A stretch of 48,372 nucleotides of DNA from assembly GCF_029894125.1 (NCBI RefSeq), contig NZ_JARXYZ010000049.1:1-48372 (forward strand), read 5' to 3'. Source of the stretch: Kitasatospora sp. MAA19. Its GTDB lineage: Bacteria > Actinomycetota > Actinomycetes > Streptomycetales > Streptomycetaceae. Positions 39,183 through 47,057 of the stretch are shown here, one piece after another. Each line of letters opens with the position of its first letter. Position 1 is the first letter of the stretch. The position numbers and the translations under genes are program-made. The notes beneath the pieces were generated by a model that made no database searches, was not told the DNA's origin, and saw only the letters and a program-made list of their open reading frames with translations.

Positions 39183-41945
39183 GTGACCGCCACCACCACT
39201 CCCCCCACCGCACCCGCGCTCCCGCACCCCCGCACCGGACAACCCGAACTGCGCCCCTACCAGCGGGAGGCCATCGCCGCGATCAGCGCGGGCCTGGCAA
39301 GCGGCGGATCCGGGCAGTGGCACGCCTGCTGCGGGTCGGGGAAGACCCTGGTCGCCCAGCGCGCCGCCGAGGAGATCCTCGGCGCCACGGGCACCGTCGC
39401 GGTCCTCGCCCCGTCCCTGACGCTCGTGGCCCAGACCCTCGCGTCCTGGCACCGCCACACCGCCACGGGGCCGATCGAGTCCCTCGCCGTCTGCAGCGAC
39501 GACACCGTCGCCGACGCCGCGACACACCTGTCCGACTTGACGTGCCCGGTCACCACCGACCCCACGCAGATCACGGCATGGCTGCGCACACCGGCCCGCG
39601 GCCGCCGCCTGCTGGCCGGCACCTACGCCTCCGCCGACCGGCTCGCCCTTGCCGTGCGCGCGGCCGGCACCCCGCTGGACCTGCTGATCCTCGATGAGGC
39701 GCACCACCTCACCGGCCGCCCGGACCTCGCCACACGGCGCATCGTGGACCGGGCGCACCTCCCGGCCATCCGCTCCCTCTACCTCACCGCCACACCCCGG
39801 CTGGAGAACCTGCAGGAGAACCGCCCCGGCCTGCTGTCCATGTCGGACAGCACCGTGTTCGGTCCCGTCCTACACACCTATCCGGCCGCACGCGGCATCG
39901 CCGAGGGCTACCTGGACGACTACCGCATCGCCGTCGTCGGCATCTCCGACAGCGAGATGCGCGCCATACTGGCCGACTCCGCAGCCGAGTACATCGACCG
40001 GCCCGGCGCCCCCGCCCTGCAGACCGTCGTCGCCCAGGCCGCCCTCATCAAGGCCCGCGACCGCTTCGGACTGCGCAGCGCCCTGACCTTCCACCACCGG
40101 ATCGACGCAGCCGCCGAGTTCGCCCGCACGCTGCCCGCCACCGCCGCCCGGCTCGGCGGCGACCCCACCGCCCTGTACGCCGGCCACGTCCACGGAGATA
40201 TGCCCCACGCCGTACGCGGCCGGATCCTCAAGCGCCTCGAACACGTCCCCGACGGCCAGTGGGCCGCCGTCGCCTCCGCCCGCTGCCTGTCCGAAGGCGT
40301 CGACGCCCCCGCCGTGGACGCGGTCCTGTTCGCCCATCCCAAGGAATCGGCAGTCGACATCGTCCAGGCCGTCGGCCGAGCCCTGCGCCGCCGCTCGGAC
40401 ACCCCCGGAATGTCCACCATCATCATCCCCGTCGCCGTCCCCGACAGCGACGGCGAGATCGGCGACCTCGACGCCGGCGACTACCGCACCCTGTGGCAGG
40501 TCATCCGCGCCCTGCGCGCCCACGACGAACCCCTCGGCATCGCCCTGGACCTCCAGCGAGGCCAGGACGTGACGTCCGGCCCGAAACTGCCCGCGAAGAT
40601 CAGCATCGTGCTGCCCTCGGGCACCTCGCAGCACATCATCGACCAACTCACCGTGCTGACCGTCCGCCAGACCACCTCACCGTGGTGGGAGCAGTACAAC
40701 CTCGCCCGAACCTTCCACACCGAACACGGCCACCTCGACATCCCGCTGCGCCACGTCACCGACGAGGGCGCCGCCCTCGGACAGTGGCTGGTGCAGCAAC
40801 GCACGTTCCACAAGAAGGGCTGGCTGAGCGCCGACCGCATCGCCGCCCTCGACGCCCTCGGCGTCGTCTGGGATCCGATCGAAGCACGATGGCGGCAGAA
40901 CCTCGCCGCCGTCGCCGCCTGGCGCCTGCGCCACGGCCACCTCGACATCCCGCAGGACGCCGTCGTCACCACCGACGACGGCACGAGCCTGCAGATCGGA
41001 CAATGGCTGGTCAAACAGCGCAGCAGCTACCGCCAGGGAACTCTCGCCCCCGAACGCGCAGCCGCCCTCGACGCCCTGCGCATCGAATGGGATCCCATCG
41101 AGGCCGGCTGGCGGCGCAACATCCAAGCCTGGCTCGACTACCGCGCCGCCCATAACGCGGCCGACGTCCCCCAGCGCCACGTCACCGACGACGGCCTGCG
41201 CCTGGGCGCCTGGGTCAGCCAGATGCGGGCCAAACGCGCAACCCTGCCCGACCAGCGCGTCGCCCAGCTCGACGCCGCCGGCTTCACCTGGCAGGGACGG
41301 CCCCGCTGGAGTCGACACCTGGACGCCGCCCGCGCCTTCCACACCGAACACGGCCACCTCGACCCCGAACCAGGCACCACCGTCGACGGCATCGACGTCG
41401 CGGACTGGCTGCGCAAACAGCGCCGCGCCCACCAGAACGGAACCCTGAACGCGGACCTGACCGCCGCCCTGCAGGAACTCGGCATCGTCTGGAGGACCCT
41501 CCCACAACAGGACCCGTTCGAAGCCGGACTCGCCGCAGCTCGGGCCTTCCACGCTGAGCACGGGCACCTGCGCCCACCCCACAAGACCGTCCACCGGGGC
41601 ATCAACCTCTCCGCCTGGCTGACCCGCCAACGCGGAAACCACCGCAACGGCACGCTGCCTCCCGGGCGCGCCGCCCAGCTCGACGCCCTCGGCATGGTCT
41701 GGGACCCGGATGGCGAGGACTGGCAGCGCCTCCTCGCCGCCGCAACGGCCTTCCACGCCCAGAATGGCCACCTTCGCCCGCAGGCCAAGGCGGTGCAGGA
41801 CGGATTCCCCCTGTCCGACAGCCTCATCAGGGCCCGCAAACGCTGGCGCCTCGGACGCCTCAGCGATCAGCAGATCGCCGACCTCGACGCCCTGGGCATG
41901 CAATGGGAGGTCCCCAAGGGACGGATCCGCCCGCCCAAGGCGTGA
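39183..41945 (+). CDS. DEAD/DEAH-box helicase with six helicase-associated repeats
   Basis: GTG 39183 has GGAG 5 bases upstream. The 920-aa protein has ELRPYQREAIAAI (Q-like motif), GSGKT (about 51-55), DEAH (171-174), LTATPR (201-206) and QAVGRALRR in motif VI. From about residue 490 there are six repeats of about 65-70 aa with consensus H-T-E-H-G-H-L-D-x-P ... LG-x-W-L ... LDALG-x-x-W, the helicase-associated (HA) domain. Such helicases are common near ends of linear Streptomyces replicons (compare ttrA). The job here (telomere processing, transfer or defence) is not shown. Confidence 0.85.
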   Translation: MTATTTPPTAPALPHPRTGQPELRPYQREAIAAISAGLASGGSGQWHACCGSGKTLVAQRAAEEILGATGTVAVLAPSLTLVAQTLASWHRHTATGPIESLAVCSDDTVADAATHLSDLTCPVTTDPTQITAWLRTPARGRRLLAGTYASADRLALAVRAAGTPLDLLILDEAHHLTGRPDLATRRIVDRAHLPAIRSLYLTATPRLENLQENRPGLLSMSDSTVFGPVLHTYPAARGIAEGYLDDYRIAVVGISDSEMRAILADSAAEYIDRPGAPALQTVVAQAALIKARDRFGLRSALTFHHRIDAAAEFARTLPATAARLGGDPTALYAGHVHGDMPHAVRGRILKRLEHVPDGQWAAVASARCLSEGVDAPAVDAVLFAHPKESAVDIVQAVGRALRRRSDTPGMSTIIIPVAVPDSDGEIGDLDAGDYRTLWQVIRALRAHDEPLGIALDLQRGQDVTSGPKLPAKISIVLPSGTSQHIIDQLTVLTVRQTTSPWWEQYNLARTFHTEHGHLDIPLRHVTDEGAALGQWLVQQRTFHKKGWLSADRIAALDALGVVWDPIEARWRQNLAAVAAWRLRHGHLDIPQDAVVTTDDGTSLQIGQWLVKQRSSYRQGTLAPERAAALDALRIEWDPIEAGWRRNIQAWLDYRAAHNAADVPQRHVTDDGLRLGAWVSQMRAKRATLPDQRVAQLDAAGFTWQGRPRWSRHLDAARAFHTEHGHLDPEPGTTVDGIDVADWLRKQRRAHQNGTLNADLTAALQELGIVWRTLPQQDPFEAGLAAARAFHAEHGHLRPPHKTVHRGINLSAWLTRQRGNHRNGTLPPGRAAQLDALGMVWDPDGEDWQRLLAAATAFHAQNGHLRPQAKAVQDGFPLSDSLIRARKRWRLGRLSDQQIADLDALGMQWEVPKGRIRPPKA

Positions 41946-42200
41946 CGACGTTCTGCTGGACGGTATGGCGGCGCCGTGGCCCTTCCGCAGCAGCCTCGCT
42001 GCCCACCCGGGCGAGGCGCCCCCAGTGCCACTGAAAGGCGAAGTGCCCCGGCCCGGACACCGGGCGGGGCGAGCCCGGGAGAGCAGGTCTGCGCCTGGAG
42101 GTGGTGTGGGGCGGGGAGTTCCCGCGCGTTTCGTGGACGGCGCGGGCTGGGTGCCGTCGGTGGGGGTTGCGGGCGTCGCGGCCGGTGGGCGGACGGCGGG

Positions 42201-42809
42201 TCAGGAGGTGGTGCGCCGTCGTCCCTGGCGGGAGGTGCGGACTTTCTCCAGGGAGTCGGGGCCGGTGATGTCAGCGACGGACCGGAAGACGCCGTCCTCG
42301 CCGTAGGCGCCGGCGGCCTCGCGCCAGCCGTCGGGGCGCACACCGCGCTGCTTGCCGAGCAGGGCGGTGAAGATCTGGGCCTTCTGCCGGCCGAAGCCCG
42401 GCAGTTCGCCCACGCGTCGCACGAGCCGCCCGCCGCTGTCGGCGTCCTCCCACACGGCGGCGGCCCGGCCGTCGTAGCGGGCGACCAGGAAGCGGCACAG
42501 CTCCTGGATCCGGCGGGCCATGAAGGCCGGGTACTCGTGCACGGCGGGCCGGGCCGCCAGCAGCGCGGCGAAGTCCGACGGGCTGTATTGCGCGATCTCG
42601 TGCGCGTCGAGGTCCTCCCGCCCCATGCGCCGCGCGATGGCCATCGGTCCGGCGAATGCCCGCTCCGCCGCCACCTGCCGGTCCAGCAGCGCCCCCACCA
42701 GCAGGGCCAGCGGGCTGCGTGTCAGCAGGGCGTCGGCGTCGGGCTGCTGTGTGATGCGTACCGCGGTCTCCACCAGCACCGGCCTGCTCGGGACGGATGA
42801 TCGGCTCAT
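42201..42809 (-). CDS. HhH-GPD base-excision DNA repair protein
   Basis: The 202-aa product starts MSRSSVPSRPVLVETAVRIT. It contains a helical region ALLVGALLDRQVAAERAFAG, matching the N-terminal HhH-GPD fold, and the hairpin LVRRVGELPGFGRQKAQIFT with glycine-rich HhH motif. DGWREAAGAYGEDGVFRSVA follows. This is the short actinobacterial HhH-GPD-type repair protein family, related to endonuclease III. I did not identify a clear catalytic Lys/Asp pair. It may limit damage in conjugating DNA. From 41946 to 42200 nothing else is visible. Confidence 0.8.
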   Translation of the reverse strand: MSRSSVPSRPVLVETAVRITQQPDADALLTRSPLALLVGALLDRQVAAERAFAGPMAIARRMGREDLDAHEIAQYSPSDFAALLAARPAVHEYPAFMARRIQELCRFLVARYDGRAAAVWEDADSGGRLVRRVGELPGFGRQKAQIFTALLGKQRGVRPDGWREAAGAYGEDGVFRSVADITGPDSLEKVRTSRQGRRRTTS

Positions 42810-42953
42810 CCGCCCAGTCTGGCCGGGCAGGGTCGGGAGAGGAGGAGCAACACACGCACCCCGGCACGGGCGCGGGGCCGGACGGGGCGTCGGCACCGTC
42901 ATCCGGGTGACGGACCCCGGTTCACCCGCTCCGGTAGCAGCACCGACGGCAAC

Positions 42954-42981
42954 GGCCCCGGCGGGATCTCCCGCCGGGGCC
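42954..42981. terminator. 13-bp stem hairpin with TC loop
   Basis: GGCCCCGGCGGGA (42954-42966), TC, TCCCGCCGGGGCC (42969-42981) pair perfectly. It stands between divergent genes and may isolate transcripts or act as a terminator for readthrough. No T-run follows on either strand. Confidence 0.6.
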
Positions 42982-43039
42982 GCAGGGATTCTCGGTCCCT
43001 TGCAATGCGTGCCCACGCTACAACCTCGCACCGACATGG

Positions 43040-43558
43040 GTGAGCGCTCAGACCTGCCCTGGGCTATTCCTGTGCTCGGAGACGAACGAAGCGGACCGTG
43101 CCGTGGCGCCCGGTGCCCGCCACCACTTCGGCCGTGGGATAGGGCTCGGAGAGCCATCGGACCGCCGGGCCGGTGTCGCCTGCCGCCCCGGGGGCCGCTG
43201 CTGGCCCTGTCACGGGAAGCACCAGGAGCGGCAGGAGAAGGAGGCCGCCGCCGCGCTCGAGCGCCTGGAGGAGGCCCGCGCGGCGAACGCGGAGCTGCGC
43301 TCGTGTTGGACGTTTCGGGGCTCGATCGGCGGGGAGGAGGGCTCACTGCTGGAGCTCGCGGAGAAGGCCGGCCCGGGTCGGTTGGAGTGTCCGCAGTGCG
43401 TCAGCGACCGGGAGGTGGAGGGGCTGGGCCCGTTGGTGCTGCCGGCCCCGACCAAGCGGGATTTGGTGGCCGTGCTGGTGTCCGCTCCGGGCGATCCGTG
43501 GTGGGAGGACCGCGTGCTTCACGCGAAGCTCTACCCGGTGAGGGACCGCAGGGTGTGA
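43040..43558 (+). CDS. hypothetical protein with Cys motif, 172 aa
   Basis: The first about 45 codons are unsure: GTG 43040 is the first start, but composition is poor there. From about residue 48 the protein reads CRPGGRCWPCHGKHQERQEK (zinc-type Cys spacing), EAAAALERLEEARAANAELR (coiled coil), then SIGGEEGSLLELAEKAG, RLECPQCVSDREVEGLG and TKRDLVAVLVSAPGDPWWED. A second CxxC pair suggests a zinc-stabilised small protein. The real start may lie near the first Cys motif. The family was not recognised. Confidence 0.5.
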   Translation: MSAQTCPGLFLCSETNEADRAVAPGARHHFGRGIGLGEPSDRRAGVACRPGGRCWPCHGKHQERQEKEAAAALERLEEARAANAELRSCWTFRGSIGGEEGSLLELAEKAGPGRLECPQCVSDREVEGLGPLVLPAPTKRDLVAVLVSAPGDPWWEDRVLHAKLYPVRDRRV

Positions 43559-43627
43559 CCTGTTGGTGTTGTGGGGCGTGGAATGGCCCTACACGCCGGG
43601 TTGTCTGGACCTTTGGTTGGACCTGTT

Positions 43628-43691
43628 GGGGTGGTGGGTGGGTGGCTGGGGTGGTGACTGTGTGTGGTGGTGGGTGGGGTTGGGGGCCGGG
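43628..43691 (+). other. two G-quadruplex-forming motifs
   Basis: Motif one (43628-43651) has runs GGGG-TGGT-GGG-T-GGG-TGGCT-GGGG. Motif two (43672-43691) has GGG-T-GGGG-TT-GGGGG-CC-GGG. Both satisfy the usual G3+N1-7 rule on the plus strand. They lie in a G/T-rich gene-free stretch (43559-43892) of unusual composition for this genome. Confidence 0.65.
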
Positions 43692-43892
43692 TCGGCTGCT
43701 GGCGGGGGTCGGTTCGGTGTTGCGGGTTGTGTTCGGGCGTGAATTCGGCCGGATATTCCGTGCTGCTGCTTTTGTGGATTGGTTGCTTGTGGTGGTTTGA
43801 ATTCGGGTTGTAATCGCTGGGTGCGGGGATGGGTGTTCGGTTTTGGCGGCCGGTTCCGCTGTCCACAGGTCCGGCGGCGGAGGCTGCGCGGC

Positions 43893-44444
43893 ATGATGAC
43901 CAGTACCTGCTCGGGGGTCTGCCGGGACCACGCCGATCCGACCGCCCGCCACCGGGGTTGTTGCCCTGTCGGGGCCTACGGCACCGTCCGGGACCAGCTC
44001 CTGGCCCTCCTCGCTCGGCACGTCGACGGCCAGCCGCTGCACCTGGAGCGCCGGCTGCGCCGGGACAAGACGACGGCCCGGGCGGTCGAGCGGCTGGCTG
44101 TCTGGCTTGGCGTCAGGCCCGGCACGGTGTGGCGGCACGCCCGCGGCACCCACTGGCCCGCCGGCGCCCGGCTGCGCCGTGCGGTGGCGTGCCAGCTGCG
44201 GCTGTCGGCGTACGGCCTCAGTTCCCCAGGTGCGTACAGACGAACGTCCCCAGCTGTCAGGCCACCTCGGTGTCTCGCTGAGTGGTCGGCTCCGGAAGTC
44301 CTTCGGGGGTTGACGGCGGAGGTGGGGCTGTGGCTGGCGTCTGGTCAGATGTCGGGGACGGCGAGGTGGAGCCGGCAGGCACAGTCGAGTGCGTCTGCGG
44401 CGGCTCCCATGGGGCGGCCGGTGGGCACCAGGGAGTCCTCGTAG
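43893..44444 (+). CDS. HTH-containing hypothetical protein
   Basis: ATG 43893 begins MMTSTCSGVCRDHADPTARH. Residues about 25-100 are protein-like: YGTVRDQLLALLARHVDGQP, LRRDKTTARAVERLAVWLGV and RPGTVWRHARGTHWPA, with an HTH-like arrangement. The last 33 codons overlap the antisense gene at 44345-44632 and have weaker composition, so the true 3' end is doubtful. The likely domain is DNA-binding. Confidence 0.5.
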   Translation: MMTSTCSGVCRDHADPTARHRGCCPVGAYGTVRDQLLALLARHVDGQPLHLERRLRRDKTTARAVERLAVWLGVRPGTVWRHARGTHWPAGARLRRAVACQLRLSAYGLSSPGAYRRTSPAVRPPRCLAEWSAPEVLRGLTAEVGLWLASGQMSGTARWSRQAQSSASAAAPMGRPVGTRESS

Positions 44445-44632
44445 CGATCGCTGCTGGCGTAGTAGGGGGTGAATCCCCATCTGCCGACGGCGCCGGTGTA
44501 GCGCAGGCGCGTCAGCTTGCCCCGTTCGCCGTCGGCCAGTTCGGCCTTCACGCAGGCGAAGGCTCCGTGGCGGCGGACATGCAGCTGCTCCATCTGCGGC
44601 CAGGCGGGTGCGGCCGTGCTCACCGCCTCCAT
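44345..44632 (-). CDS. hypothetical protein, 95 aa
   Basis: The frame reads APAWPQMEQLHVRRHGAFAC, LADGERGKLTRLRYTGAVGR, WGFTPYYASSDRYEDSLVPT and ADALDCACRLHLAVPDI. Similar short proteins (R-L-R-Y-T-G ... W-G-F ... Y-A-S-x-D ... A-L-D-C-A) are common in Streptomyces plasmids and mobile regions. The start at ATG 44632 has no strong ribosome-binding site. It overlaps convergently with the 43893 gene; the composition of this strand is better. The function is unknown. Confidence 0.6.
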   Translation of the reverse strand: MEAVSTAAPAWPQMEQLHVRRHGAFACVKAELADGERGKLTRLRYTGAVGRWGFTPYYASSDRYEDSLVPTGRPMGAAADALDCACRLHLAVPDI

Positions 44633-44872
44633 CGTGCGCCGCTGGCGATCACCCGGGCCACCGGCCTGCCGCATGCCGTGCCTTGCCCGTTGCCGTCGCC
44701 CGCCGCGCGCATCCGCAGCCGGCTCCCGGACGGCGTCGGCCAGTTACCCGGCGACCTGCCGGAGGTTTCCCCGCTGCGGCACCTGCTCCTCGGGGACTGG
44801 CGCGGTGGTAAGCACCGGGCTGACGCGGAGTACCAGCCGCAGCACCTCGGGATCGCGCCCGGTCTTGGTCGG

Positions 44873-44905
44873 GCTAGCTTGCTAGCAAGCTAGCAACGAG
44901 CTAGC
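44873..44905. promoter_or_regulatory. 22-bp palindrome plus extra GCTAGC site, RHH operator
   Basis: 44873-44894 is a perfect palindrome (GCTAGCTTGCT/AGCAAGCTAGC) and a fourth GCTAGC is at 44900-44905; GCTAGC sites lie at 44873, 44881, 44889 and 44900. It ends 9 bp before the start of a ribbon-helix-helix protein. RHH proteins bind such short dyads as tetramers, so this is probably the operator of the operon. Confidence 0.8.
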
Positions 44906-44913
44906 CTGGTCTC

Positions 44914-45093
44914 GTGGGCGATGAGGAAGTCAAGCAGTTCAACGTGTACCTGCCGATCGGGCTGATCAAGCAGGTGAAGTACCGCGCCATCGAGTCGGGC
45001 ATGTCGCTGTCGGCACTGGTCGCCGAGGCGCTGCGTGCCTACCTCGACGACGCCCATGGGCAAGAGTGCCAATCGACCGAGAAGGAGGCCTGA
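44914..45093 (+). CDS. ribbon-helix-helix transcription regulator, 59 aa
   Basis: GTG 44914 starts VGDEEVKQFNVYLPIGLIKQ, followed by VKYRAIESGMSLSALVAEAL and RAYLDDAHGQ. The pattern beta strand (QFNVYLP), helix (GLIKQVKYRAI), turn (SGMS), helix (LSALVAEALRAYL) is the MetJ/Arc/CopG ribbon-helix-helix fold. There is no strong ribosome-binding site, so the message may start close to the GTG. The operator palindrome lies just upstream, suggesting autoregulation. The VOC gene follows by 1 bp. Confidence 0.8.
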   Translation: MGDEEVKQFNVYLPIGLIKQVKYRAIESGMSLSALVAEALRAYLDDAHGQECQSTEKEA

Positions 45094-45094
45094 C

Positions 45095-45439
45095 ATGGCG
45101 ACCGAGGGAATCGAGGCCCTGTTCCTGGAGACCCACAACTGGGGCAAGGCGGCACGTTTCTTCCAGGCGCTGGGCTACGACCTGGAGTTCGAGACGGGCC
45201 ACAGCTCCGGCCAACTCCGCAACGGCGACGGTCCCTACGTCTTCATCGCGGAGGTCCCCGAGGACCGGGAGCCTCAGATGCAGGTCGTGCTGAAGGTGCC
45301 GGACGCGGACGCGTTCCGTGCCGATCCGTCCGTCGAGGTGGTCACGCCGTTCGAGGACACCCACTTCGGGACCAGGTTGATGACGGTCCGCGACCCCGAC
45401 GGGCGGTTGTGGAGCCTCCAGGCTCCGGTCAAGAACTGA
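45095..45439 (+). CDS. VOC (glyoxalase/bleomycin-resistance fold) protein
   Basis: ATG 45095 has GAAGGAGG upstream. The 114-aa product (LFLETHNWGKAARFFQALGY, GDGPYVFIAEVPEDREPQMQ, GTRLMTVRDPDGRLWSLQAP) has the two beta-alpha-beta modules of the vicinal oxygen chelate fold. His, Glu and Asp residues occur at positions that could bind metal (H in ETHNW, H in THFGTR, D in VRDPDG). The substrate is unknown; binding of a toxic small molecule is one option. It is co-transcribed with the RHH regulator and a methyltransferase. Confidence 0.8.
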   Translation: MATEGIEALFLETHNWGKAARFFQALGYDLEFETGHSSGQLRNGDGPYVFIAEVPEDREPQMQVVLKVPDADAFRADPSVEVVTPFEDTHFGTRLMTVRDPDGRLWSLQAPVKN

Positions 45440-45462
45440 CTGCGACGGAGAAGGGGAACACC

Positions 45463-46320
45463 ATGGCAGACGAAGCGACCGCGGCGCCGGACGGCACCGC
45501 GGTGCGGACCGCCCTCTGGCGGGCGATGCACGTCCAGGTCGACCGGCCGCCCCACGTGTTCGAGGACGAGATCGGCCTGGAACTGGCGGCCCCCGACGGC
45601 GACTGGCGCCACCGGCCCGACATGGACCCGCACCTCACCAGCGGGTTCCGGGCGGCCATGGCAGCCCGCGCCCGGTTCATCGAGGACCTGGTCATCGAGC
45701 AGGCCGACCGCGGCGTCACCCAGTACGTCATCCTGGGAGCCGGGCTGGACACCTTCGCCCAACGCAGGCCGGAGACCGCCTCCCGCCTGCGGGTCTTCGA
45801 GGTCGACCAGCCCGGCCCGCAGGCGTGGAAGCGCCGTCGGTTGGTCGAACTGGGCTACGGCATCCCCGACTGGCTGCAGCTGGTGCCGGTCGACTTCGAG
45901 GCGAGCGAGGACTGGCTGAAGAAGCTGGTTGCCGTCGGCTTCGACCCCGGTCGGCCGGCGTTCATCGCGTCCACCGGCGTCACCATGTACCTCACCGAGG
46001 ACGCCACCGCGGCCACCCTGCGCCAGATCGCCGGGCTCGCCCCCGGCTCCACACTCGCGATGACCTTCCTCCTGCCGCCCGACCTGCTCGACGAGGCCGA
46101 CCGCCCCGGCCTGCGGGCGAGCAGGGAAGGTGCGCGAGCGTCCGGAACGCCGTTCATCAGCTTCTACACCCCGAAGGAGATGCTGGCCCTCGCCCGCGAA
46201 TCCGGTTTCGCGGACGCCCGACACGTGTCGGGGGCTTCGCACGCCGGGCGCTACTTCGCCGATCGCACCGACGGCCTTCGCCCGTCGACCGGAGAGGACA
46301 TGCTGCTCGCCATCACCTGA
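45463..46320 (+). CDS. class I SAM-dependent methyltransferase (LCMT/TIGR00027-like)
   Basis: ATG 45463 has GGAGAAGGGGA upstream. The 285-aa protein has RGVTQYVILGAGLDTFAQRR (motif I, AdoMet-binding loop), LRVFEVDQPGPQAWKRRRLV (the acidic motif II) and STGVTMYLTEDATAATLRQI. These are signatures of the putative methyltransferase family TIGR00027 near PF04072. Such enzymes may O-methylate secondary metabolites or small acids. It ends the RHH-VOC-methyltransferase operon, with a terminator 65 bp later. Confidence 0.85.
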   Translation: MADEATAAPDGTAVRTALWRAMHVQVDRPPHVFEDEIGLELAAPDGDWRHRPDMDPHLTSGFRAAMAARARFIEDLVIEQADRGVTQYVILGAGLDTFAQRRPETASRLRVFEVDQPGPQAWKRRRLVELGYGIPDWLQLVPVDFEASEDWLKKLVAVGFDPGRPAFIASTGVTMYLTEDATAATLRQIAGLAPGSTLAMTFLLPPDLLDEADRPGLRASREGARASGTPFISFYTPKEMLALARESGFADARHVSGASHAGRYFADRTDGLRPSTGEDMLLAIT

Positions 46321-46385
46321 CCCTCGTCGACCCGTCGAATCGGGCAAGGACGGTCCAGCCAGTCGTCCGCCTCGGCGGCGGCCTG

Positions 46386-46415
46386 GGACCCGACGGCGAT
46401 GCCGTCGGGTCCTTT
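46386..46415 (+). terminator. intrinsic terminator after the methyltransferase
   Basis: GGACCCGACGGC (46386-46397), GAT loop and GCCGTCGGGTCC (46401-46412) pair perfectly over 12 bp, followed by TTTC. This is a good terminator for the RHH-VOC-methyltransferase unit. Confidence 0.75.
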
Positions 46416-46637
46416 CATCACGTGGCCTCACCGACCAAGCAGCAGAGTGCCGGGGAAGGGTCCTCGACACACATCAAGAAGTGGCCACGTTCATCCGTAC
46501 GCGGCTGGGGACGTTCAGCTGTACGCCGACAGCGGCAGGAGTCTGTGTGGTCGAGCTGGCCGTGCAGGAGGCACGGCGAGCCAAGGAAGCGGCGTGGGAC
46601 GCCCGTCGGCGGTCGGCTCGGGAGTAGGTGCTGGTGC

Positions 46638-46737
46638 TGTCGCGTTGCCTGTCGCATGGGGTGCTGTCGCGCCCTGTGACGTGGGCGGATATCCCTCAGC
46701 CCCTGTCTGTGGTCCGGGCGCGACAGCACCCGCGACA
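46638..46737. repeat. five TGTCGC(G/A) repeats
   Basis: TGTCGCG at 46638-46644, TGTCGCA at 46650-46656 and TGTCGCG at 46665-46671. In reverse orientation, CGCGACA occurs at 46719-46725 and 46731-46737. Two neighbouring pairs have 12-bp spacing, about one helical turn. The layout is iteron- or operator-like. Confidence 0.5.
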
Positions 46738-46913
46738 GCCGCGGGGCGGGTTGTCGTCCGGGGCCGCCGGACCGTTGGGCGTCGGCCGCTGCCGGGGGTC
46801 GCCGACCGCCAGGCGCTGGCCGTCCGGGGCTGCCGCCCACGGGCCGCCGGGTACGGCGGGGACGGCTGCCGCTGTCGGGGCCGGTCTTGTTCTGGTGGTG
46901 GTGCTCGGCGGCT

Positions 46914-47057
46914 GGGTGGCCTGGGTGGTGGGTGGGGGTGTGCAACGAGGGGTGCAACAGGGCGTTGCGACGGGGTGCGACACGGGGCGGTGTTGCGGGT
47001 CTGACCTGGTGTTATGTGGCCGGGGGCGGGTGGGTGTGTTGCACCGCTGTGTTGCAC
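46914..47057. repeat. G-quadruplex motif and GTGCAAC/GTTGCAC pairs
   Basis: 46914-46938 fits a G-quadruplex (GGG-TGGCCT-GGG-TGGT-GGG-T-GGGGG). GTGCAAC follows at 46940-46946 and 46952-46958 (12-bp spacing), and its complement GTTGCAC at 47038-47044 and 47051-47057. This inverted arrangement of pairs may bind a protein near the chromosome-like end. Confidence 0.45.
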
